From the NCBI GenBank assembly GCA_016806645.1, contig JACSYO010002159.1, positions 11,860,827 through 11,924,826 on the forward strand: 64,000 nucleotides of DNA. Direction: 5' to 3'. Below are positions 54,653 through 64,000 of this stretch, in pieces; positions within the stretch are counted from its first letter, which is position 1, and each line of letters opens with the position of its first letter. Origin of the DNA: Ophiodon elongatus. Taxonomy: Eukaryota > Chordata > Actinopteri > Perciformes > Hexagrammidae. Under the pieces are notes generated by a model. It searched no databases, was not told the DNA's origin, and saw only the letters and a list, made by a program, of their open reading frames with translations. The position numbers and the translations under genes are program-made.

Positions 54653-57600
54653 CATAAACTTGATTACAGATTAATGATAATGTTACTCTGTGTCTTATCT
54701 TGCTGCGTAAAAAGACTAAGACGAGCAAACGCAGTGATTTAACTTTCAGTATTCTCTTAATATCTGAATTGATCAAAGGATTGGTGATGTTCGAGAAACA
54801 TCCTGAAACAATGGCAGACAAATAAGAAAATGTATTTAAACCCCAACTATTTAACACATCAGCCGATATAATCCAGTATCACAAAACAATGTGTTTGGGA
54901 GAGACTCCTCAGTCTCACAAATGCTTGAAAAAGTTGAATGAATACAGAGCCATTGTTTGCAAGCTTGGGAACTGGCGTCCCGCGGGACAAGACATGACTG
55001 AAAACAGGGACTGGGATCAGGGCATTAGGGTTTAAACTGACATGTGGTTCTCGTTGCTGCAGCAGAGTGAGTGATTGTTGTGTACTGGTGCTTTAACTGG
55101 CCTCGGCCTTGCAAGTGAGACGATCAAAACCACATGTTCCAGTGTGATTGTGTCCATGGGTTTGTAAGGATGGAGCTCACACAGCCACAAAGAGCACTCT
55201 TTGCATGTTACATTTTTTTTTCCCTCCACTCTATTGGCTGACGGAATGGAGGGCAACGTCCACATGGAGTGTATTTTCACTGACTAAGGGGTTCGGGAGC
55301 TGATTTATAGTACAGGACTGTTGTTGAAATGAATCTAGAGGAGAGGGGTTTTGTTTTTCTGAAAGCCTTACTTGAGTTGACAGTCCAACAGCAATGAGGG
55401 AAGAATGGAAGTTATTATAAGTAAATTACAGCTATGAGGAAAGATCACTGTTTAGAGGTGATAAAATATGCTTTAAGGAGCTACTATGCAAAATATGATT
55501 TCCTTATTTCCTAATTGTTTAAATAATGGTACTGTAGTGTAATTTGTGGTAACACAGTGCATCTGATTTACATTTCCTTAACTTTTTGTTGTGTATTTCT
55601 GTGTGCTCATTGTTTGCTGGTATTAAAAATGCAAACTTTGGTGTATATTATAGCTGAAAATTAACTGATTACTGGTTACGAAATTCCCTAAATAAAAAGG
55701 CAAAGGTTTATAAGGTTACATATTTCTAAAGGGATTATTCTTTCTTTCTTTCCAGTGGTTGTCAGGTGATTGACAGGACGCTCCGCGTAACACAATATGC
55801 ACTGACATGGAGACATAAAACTCGGGTGCACAGAAACTGACAAAATTAGATTAAGCCTTCATGTCTACTGTGATGGATTGTATACTGTATGGCCATTCTG
55901 GTGAGGGAAACCAGGCAAAAGAAATCCGGACATATCCAGGATTTACTGACCGTGTACTGACACAAACAGGAATTATTAAAAGAAAAGGAACAACATAGAT
56001 CAGATTCCCAACCTTCTTTGTTAACCTGAAACCCCCTTATCCATATCAGATGAACTCAAGTAACCCCTCATCGACTCCACATGTTTCAGTGTGTTCATTT
56101 GATATTGAATTTATCAAAGTAGATATTGTTGTTGTAATTGTTCTCCACAGTTGAACTGCCAATGTAAATTTAGGTCAGTTTGCCACCTGGAGTGGCAGCA
56201 GAGTGGCAGATAAGCTAATCATTTAAATTGTTTATCCATAACTTTTAGCTTATTATTAAAAATTGTATTTATTTTTTAGCCGTTAGCTGCTTGATCGCTT
56301 GCTAATTAATTTGTATGCATTTTCATTGCAGCTGATCAATGTGTATATATACATATTTCAATCAAATCATTATTTCTAGCTTTTCAAATTGGCTGAGCTC
56401 CTCCACAACCTCTCCACATATCCCCTGGCAACTGCAGAAGTACCCCGTGGCGTGCCCCTGGTTGGTAATCACTGACCAAGGTGAAAAAGTTATTTTTGTC
56501 TTTTGAAAGGGTTTTCAGTAATTACTACATACAGCAAAGAAGTTAGAGTGGTGAAATGTGTTGGATAATGATGGTGGAGTATAGTAAAATGGTGAGCGGC
56601 AGAAGCGTCCACAGTGGTGTTGCTGGTGTGGATGCTTTGCCCTGAAGTGTCCTGGCAGAAAGCCAGCCGCAGCCTCACACTGTGTCCCTGTATCCTTATC
56701 TCCAGCAGCCAGGATGCTGATTACAGGGAGACTGTACAGGCATGCACTGTGTCAGAGACAGCATGGCTGTGCATCTACCTCCACACCACTGCAGATATGC
56801 TCAAAGTCATTATTATGCCACTCACTGGAATAGGATAGTGGACAGACTCTTGCCGCAGTATTGTTAGATGTGTTAAATGTATACTGCTTTCTTGGACAAT
56901 GATGACAACAGGTCATGTGAACAAAATTATATTTGACCACTGAAGAGCTGCCGTATGTGATGCCAACCCATTATTTGTTCATATAATCAGCCAAATAATT
57001 GTCGCTTTAAATCTACATTGAAAAACAACAAGTCGGCAGACCTATCTCTAGAAGTCTCAAACATCCGAGAGCATTTCAGCTGCAGTTTGTTATGTTAAGG
57101 CATTGGGCTTCGAAAGGTCCAAAGTGTCTTTGGCGTCAGTGTGTCAGTTGTGAGTTGGGCTGCTGCTCCTGAACCTCTGCCGCTGTAGCAGAAAAGTAAG
57201 TCGAACTTTTGTGTCAGCTATATCGGTTTCAGGGGAATGTAACACCACAGGCAGAGTAAGTAAAAAAGAGGTATAAATCTGACCTATGAACTCTCTGGCT
57301 GAGGGTGAAGAAGCCCTACCATGGAGGAGCACTGCTCAAAGAGGTCATCAGCTACATTGACAGAAAGCTCAATCACAGGTGTCTGCCTGTAGGCTGGAGG
57401 AACAGACTTGATTTTGCGGCATGTGTGTCCCTCTCTTCCCGACAAATTGCAGTGCAAAAGCATAAATACATAAATACAATGAAGGTCAAGGGATGAAGAG
57501 ATGTGTACAAATACAATGCATGCATTTGACATTAAACAGGATGAAAGCTCCGCTGTTATCGAGGGCCTCCAGCCACCTCCAGGCTTTCTGTTTGTCTCAT

Positions 57601-60600
57601 CAGCAGGTTTGGCTCAGTTGTTGATCCTCTGAAACAGAGCTCACGAAGCTGCATTTGAATAACCCCGACAGTAAAAAAGACAGCATTAGCCCACTATTCA
57701 GATTTCTGCTCTCTTTTCAGTCTCACAGAAGGCAAATTTAATTGTATCCTGAATGAATCACAAACAATCAACTCTGTGAAATTGAGAGGAAGCTGTCTGG
57801 CACACGGATTGCATCATTTGGTTTTTAATTTAATGATGAAGGTTTTTTTTTGTTTGACCAGAAAACAAAAGCAGGGGTGGATGAGGAAGTGGGAGTAGCT
57901 AATTACAACTGGATGATAATTAAACAAGCATTACATTTCATCCCAGATGATTACAAAAGGTGCTGGCTAGTTTAGTATTCTTTAAGATTTTAGTTTAATA
58001 TAGTTTAATAGTTTGTATTCAATACAACTGCAATATTGAGGAGGTGGGAGGTGCAAAAATGCATTTCTGAAAATTAATGAAAGTGTCATGGTTATATAGG
58101 AGGTTGATTGTTTCCTTTAAAAGAAGTTGGTTAAGATAAACATCTCTTGTCGAAAAATATGCTTTCTTTGCCAGGAAGTCCTTTCTAAATATTAAATAAT
58201 CTTATACATTTTTTTAATGTGTGGTTTTGTTGAGATATATTTTGACGTAAAAACTGATTGTGGACCAATATTCCAAAATCTTAACCCCTCTTATTAGTAA
58301 GTTCTTTAGTAACGGACTACAGTATAGTTTCTAAGTAATGCCATACAACAATGCCTACAGTGGACACAGACAGTTTGACTTTTAGTCTGACAAACAATTT
58401 AATTCAGTTGAGGAAAGCTTTAATTCTTAAGTGAGAATGTGTAGAAACTTTCAGTCACACAACAGGGAAGTTGCATTGAGGACGACTGCAGCAGATGGAG
58501 CAGGTTGAGAAAAATGTGGCAGCACCTGTCTGCAGTTCAGGGGGGTCACGACTCCTAGACCACCAGGAACTGCAAACAGTAGTAGAAGTACTGGAGTACG
58601 TCCTCCTCTTCTGTCACTTCTTCATATTGTATGATCTCAATTTCTTCATTCCAAAGACGGCCACGACAAGGCCAAAAACAAGATGCATTTTTTCTTTGCT
58701 AATACAGCTCTTTAAAAAAAAAAAACATGATTCAATGAATGATCACAAAAGACACACTAAAAGTCTAATATATAAAAAAAAAAAAGAACTTCATGAAATT
58801 ACCCTGTGACCACCAGACTCAACCACATAATTTATTTTTCCTGCATCGCAACAACTCAACAACTTTCTAACAACTCGACCATGTGCTGAAGCGATTGAGG
58901 AACTCTTGAGCGTTTCCTGTCTCCACTGGAAACAAAGCTGAAATCCATCACTCACTTCCTGTTTGCACTCCAGCTCAGTTTACATGCTTCCTGCATACGC
59001 CAAAGAAACTTGCCTCACAACACTCACAATGCACTGAATCTCTCAACGGTCTCCTTATCTGCTCGTCACACAGTGACACAAATGTGGGCTCGAGATTCAC
59101 TGGTGGACACACACAGGCACATGCCAACAACAACGCTTCTTGTCAATCATTTACAAAACAAAACAATAAATGGGTAACTTAAAGCAATTCTACTCAACAA
59201 TACTGGTCTACAAATGAGACTCCAGATCAAGTGTATGGCTCCATCATTCCCGAAGATTCAGTTTGATTTATTGACCAACTGCCAAGTCCAGATGAGGGAA
59301 GATCTGAGTTGATTAAAATGTTAAAATGCTGTGTGCAACTTGTGAGGACACTAATCAGTACTGAAAAAAAAGTTACTAACTCATCTTCTACATTTTTGGC
59401 TAAACAAAATATATAGTTTAGCTGTCTATTTACAGATAATTCTCCTAAAGAGACGCTAGAACGGATCATCAATAAAAGTAATCCAGTAAAAGACAGTGCT
59501 CTTTGTAACACGTTATTGAGTTCACAGGTTCATGGGGTTAGTGTATTATAATGCAGCAATTTATGTATTTTTTTGGTATACTAACATTATTATAGAAAGC
59601 AAATAACCAGTTTAATCATAATTTATTATTGCTTGATGCTATATATTTATGTAATATGACAAAACAGCATTACTAAATGATGAACAAACAGCCCTTGTGT
59701 ACTATTTTCTGGTATACTGTACATTGGACGGATTTTTTGTGCTTGTCGTTCTTCCCCCACCTTCTGAGTGCAACTCCTGTATCTAATGACACTGACATAC
59801 GACCGCCGTGTTGACAGAGTTCTCCCTGTTTGGGCTGCAGGGTTGTCTCTTGTTTACTTCTCCTCTTCAAACCCTCAGCGATCGTTTGCTATCATTGGGA
59901 CCCCCGTGTTGTTGGGCCATCAGGAAAGCAGAAATGCACCTCCACCACAGCAAAGTCAGTCTGGCAAACTCAAACTGCAAAACAAAGAGAGAAAGAAAGT
60001 GTGCTAAAAGTTAGTGTGTGGTATGAAAAGTGCTGATCTTGTGTGTTAATCGGGAGGAAGAAGTGCTGAGGCTGCTCATAATGCCGAATGTTTCAAATCA
60101 GCCTTAGGATGCACTACAGCGGGTTATAAATACTAAAGTCGGGGAGATGATGCAACTAAAGTATTATATGTAACTTAAAGGTTTTGAGAGTCTTCTACAG
60201 ACAGACCCAGCGCTGCCTCTACTGCTGTGGATATCAAGGTAACACTCCCTCTGGGCTTTGATGGCACAATATTTAATTCATGAAGAGGCCACGGCTCCCG
60301 CTGATGCTTTAACGCTGAAGTTAAATGTGTTAGAGGAAGAAAAAGCAACTCCCCTGCTATATGACTACATGCCAAAATGTGTCCACCTTAAAAATGTAAC
60401 ACTGGAGGTCAGTGACATAAGTGCAGAGCAAAAAAGCATAAAAAACACAAAAAAAAGAAAAAAAGACAGCTGCAAACATGAAGGCAGTGTGTTTTTGGGT
60501 GAAAGCTTGTGTTTGATACTTGTGCACACTTTCTGCTGTCATCCACGCCCGGTGATGTTATTCAGCGAAAGCCGCCACACTTTGCCTGAGTGCCATGTGA

Positions 60601-63600
60601 AGTGGTGCTTCACACAGAGAGGTAATCGTGCAGCTTCAGGTCCTCATAAACCTCACAGAGATATTACCAAAACACCCTGTCAGGAGGGGACATGGTCATT
60701 CTAGGAATCACTGGATTACTTTTCAGTCAACTATCATGGCATTTGAGACATTTCTGTTCTGAAAGCGGCTCTAATTGATTGTATCAAATGGGAAAACAGT
60801 GTGACAATCGGAAGAGGGTCCCTCATATAGATGAACCTGCAGAGAATTTCCCCCGCATCGGCAGCTCCTCTCAGCTTTAGGGAGGTTTATTGACCTCATG
60901 TGTTTCAGCAACCAGTTCTCCAACTCCATTACTCTTTTAACTTCCTGTCTCCACCGGAAGTGGGAATGGGAATGCATGTGATCATGTTGTGCCTACATTT
61001 TAGCAAGTATATGACCAGTTTCAATATAAAATGTGAATAGCGTGGTGAACTGCTATTTACATAGTAGCACTAAGGCACTGCTATAACAGTTACGTTTATT
61101 GGTCAAAAAGTGTAGGTATTTGTTTTTTATTTTGTCTTTATAACAATGTGATACAACAGAATAAGTTGTCTAATTGTGGACATTCAAAATATGTGTTAAT
61201 AAAATATGTCTTTGTCCATCAAGCTAATTATTCCAAATTGTTTTATCAATATGTAAATTATGTCAGTGTACATAGTTGGTTCATCAGTGTTCATGTTGAT
61301 AAATCAGATTCCAGACCAAGAAAATAAGAAATAATCTGGTTTAGTTCTTGTTTGTGAAGACTGTAAATAAATAATGTCATTAACTTAATAACCTGCAACA
61401 TTTCCATAATGATTTTAGGGACAGAGCTCTTAAAAAGTGTTTCCAATATAAACATAACTTTGCGTCAAAGATAGTTTTCTTAATCTGTTATCTGTGGCGA
61501 TGTCAGGCTTCACATCTAAAATGTGGACGCGTGTTCCCAGCTTTGACAAATACCATATATCAGGCCGATCAGGGCCGCATGACGGGACTTTCTGCATTGG
61601 GACAAATAGTGTTGCACTGATTAAACATATAACAGATAGCAGAGTTTTGATGCGGTTACACAAAACTGCAGCTCCACATTTTAACCAGGATTATCAAGTG
61701 GATTTCAAAATTGCAGGTGGGGATTACAGCATTATCTCCTCAATCCCAACCCCGTTGTTCAATATTTTACCCGCAGATTACAGGCACACATGGCCCACGT
61801 GAGTCTTTCAGTGAAATGTATTTGTCAGCAGAGGTCAGCAGCTACTGAACTGCCCCTAAGTAAATCTTATTCACATTTGACACATGATGTAAATCTCTTC
61901 AGAAAGAATCAATAATATCCTGACTGAAGCAGATGAAAACGTGAGGCGTTCCCTGTCGGGGCGGGGGCTTAGAAGACATATGGCTGTTTCCCCTGATGAA
62001 AGACTTTTTCATTATGTTGTTAAACCAGCAGCACACCGGCAGCAGGGAGAAACCCCTCCCTACGAGAATAGCCATCCAGCTGGGGTCAAAGGTCAGGGCC
62101 CTCCCTGTTGGTCAGAGGAGAGGAGTGTTAACAGAGAACTGTGTCCATCTGCAAGCTGAAATCAAACCTACAGCTTAGGTTTTCGACTCTTCATCCTCTG
62201 TCACTGGTTTCTAGCGTTTAAACATGGCTGCTTGATCGTAGTGCAAGTCCCCGTTAAAAAAGGTTTCAACTATGTCTGTGATGGCTATTTTTGCCTGCAA
62301 AGAGGCAATACAAGCATTACCTCTGTTCTTTTCTGTCTCTTTTGATGACTGTGACAGGAGATGGTATGGCTCACAGGCAGAGGAGAGAGTCACCTCTCCT
62401 ATCTATCATCTATCTTTATTTCATCTGTCGTCACAAATCTCATAACGACAGTTCATGACCTTCAGACCTCAACTCCTTAATCCTCTGCTGTCTTGACAGG
62501 CTCAGCTGACTAAGATTTATACCTGCTCAAGGCCATTACAATGTTATCTAATGTTACCTAATTTCTCACCAGCTTTTGAACAGCGAGTTGCTGAGCGTGT
62601 CCAGCGTCACCCATCTTCCACCACAAACTGATTTAGAGATTGTTTCTGTAGATTCCTTGTTTGAGTTGGAGAGGGTGTCCCTTTCCCTTGTGGCTTTAAG
62701 ACATGTAATTTACAGTGTCTGTAAGAGGAGGTCTTTGAATTGAATTGAATTAAAAAAAAATGGCATTCAAAAAATTCACAAGCAACATCCCTTTTCTGTG
62801 GATTATCCCAAGTAATCAGGATACGTCTTTCTTTCTGGAAAGACAAGTCGCTGTTGAATTTTAATGTCAGAGGCCTATTTTAGTGCTGCAAGCTCCACAA
62901 ATGAGAGTCCGTTCACTTCCATGGTGGAGGAAGAAACCTTGCAGATATCCCAAAATTTGTGCCAATGAATTAAAAATTATCTGTAAAAGGCTGGATATAT
63001 TTGGTTGAACCGATCCTTTACTTTTGCAGACGAAAAGACTCTGAGATGTGAATGACCTCATCTTCATGTGTACTTTCCAGACTAAAGATAACCATCTCTG
63101 AGTCACTCGTGAGCATGTTTCAAAGCTCCGACGCCTGCCAAGTATTATCTGTGCCCTCCTTCACATGTACATCCCGTCAGTGTGACTTGGTTACAGACGT
63201 ATATGACTTGATAAGACAGCGCTAATATTAACAGAGCAGAGCGTAGCTGCATCTAAAGGAACATGATGGAAACGTGACACATCCTGGCTGACGTTTTCTT
63301 CAGGGCAGTGGCAGCGTTACATACTGTACAGCCTCAGTGACTGAGATAACACATCATTATCTATTTTCAGTCGGCTTAACTGAGTCTATGCTGTTATTAT
63401 ATATGCAGTGTGGGGACGTGGAGGAGAGGGGTTATAGACAGGAAAGAGACAAAGACATCATTTTCATCCTTTGGGTGAACGTAAAAACTCCTCTTCAGTG
63501 TCAATTATTTTCCATCTTTACCGCTAATTATTAAAGCTATATATCCTGGACTGTAACCAGGCCGTAAACTGCTCTTTCGACCCATGGGTTTTCCTGTTCT

Positions 63601-63912
63601 TTGTTTTGTCATGTGGATTCAGTCCCGCACTTTTCTCTTTAATGCAAATAACATCAGCCCAGGTCGTGTTGTGTATTTTTGGGAAATAATCAGGAGAAAT
63701 TTTGTTTAGACAGTTTGACACTCTCTTAATGAGTTAATGAGTAGTGAAGGCGAGAAAACTAAATTCAGTATAATTGCGATGGAATTCAAAGATAATATTT
63801 ATTTTGATTTACTTTGAAAAATCTATTCACCCAGATTAATATAAAAGGGTATTATACTTCTATCAAGCCATACAGATTGTTTCAATTATATGTGTCCTGG
63901 TTTTAAAGGATT
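54653..63912. other. intergenic, no recognised gene
   Basis: 9.3 kb of AT-rich sequence. Unassigned open frames include 60,258-60,704 (+, 148 codons) and an exon-like frame at 61,507-61,798 (+). No exon of acaca, the human neighbour on this side, was recognised. Confidence 0.55.
61507..61798 (+). other. unassigned exon-like open frame
   Basis: 292 nt open in one frame between an acceptor-like TGTGGCGATGTCAG and a donor-like CCCAC/GTGAGT, whose TGA is the first in-frame stop. It encodes about 97 residues with ordinary composition (e.g. TSKMWTRVPSFDKYHISG and ending PADYRHTWP). No family recognised. Chance cannot be excluded. Confidence 0.25.
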
Positions 63913-64000
63913 AGTTTTGAGAAAAAAATATATATTCTGAGTTGTTAGATGAAAGGATTGATATCACTCTCACGCCAGTACGGTAAATATGGAGCTAAAG
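63913..64000. mobile_element. foldback MITE copy cut by window edge
   Basis: AGATGAAAGGATTGATATCA followed by CTCTCACGCCAGTACGGTAA matches the reverse complement of the right arm of the 38,971-39,602 element. Confidence 0.6.

Noticed and set aside
58495..58809. 104-codon frame at 58.5 kb and a hydrophobic small frame on the opposite strand
   Set aside because: Lysine runs come from A-rich tracts; no conserved motif or convincing splice sites.

Overview
The window is vertebrate nuclear DNA and almost certainly from a ray-finned (teleost) fish. Short coding exons are separated by introns with GT/AG ends. There are many CA/TG microsatellites and many degraded interspersed repeats of types I recognise from fish genomes (LINE 3' ends, a Tc1 fossil, hAT-like and foldback MITEs). 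Codon-level matches to vertebrate proteins are unambiguous for three genes. There is no bacterial operon structure, and nearly all the other open frames are chance frames or repeat-derived.

Layout. 1-12,960 (+): the 3' end of synrg (gamma-synergin, an AP-1 adaptor partner). Eight coding exons can be placed, including a 39-nt exon, and the gene continues off the left edge. 12,960-21,000: repeat-rich intergenic DNA with two LINE 3' remnants, one of them split by a 1.5-kb element with inverted ends. 22,039-28,200 (-): dusp14, a dual-specificity phosphatase with an intact single-exon coding region and a probable non-coding first exon about 5.3 kb upstream. 28,200-36,000: intergenic, with a hAT-like repeat and a solo LTR with target-site duplications. 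35,960-47,412 (-): tada2a, complete in 15 coding exons that join to exactly 443 codons plus stop. 47,413-64,000: no recognisable gene; a dead Tc1 transposase, MITE copies, a 32-nt palindrome and a few unassigned exon-like frames.

The order and orientation tada2a > dusp14 > < synrg matches my recollection of human 17q12, so the block is conserved synteny. The three genes have separate jobs: Tada2a is a histone-acetyltransferase adaptor, Dusp14 a phosphatase acting on signalling proteins, and Synrg a trans-Golgi/endosome clathrin-adaptor accessory. Nothing suggests they work as one pathway.

No new multi-gene system was found. The most interesting observations are a synrg exon bracketed by complementary (GT)13 and (AC)15 tracts, with the GT tract running straight into the acceptor AG; a natural hexahistidine run at the start of Dusp14; an 11-copy 34-bp minisatellite in tada2a intron 1; and the cleanly bounded solo LTR.
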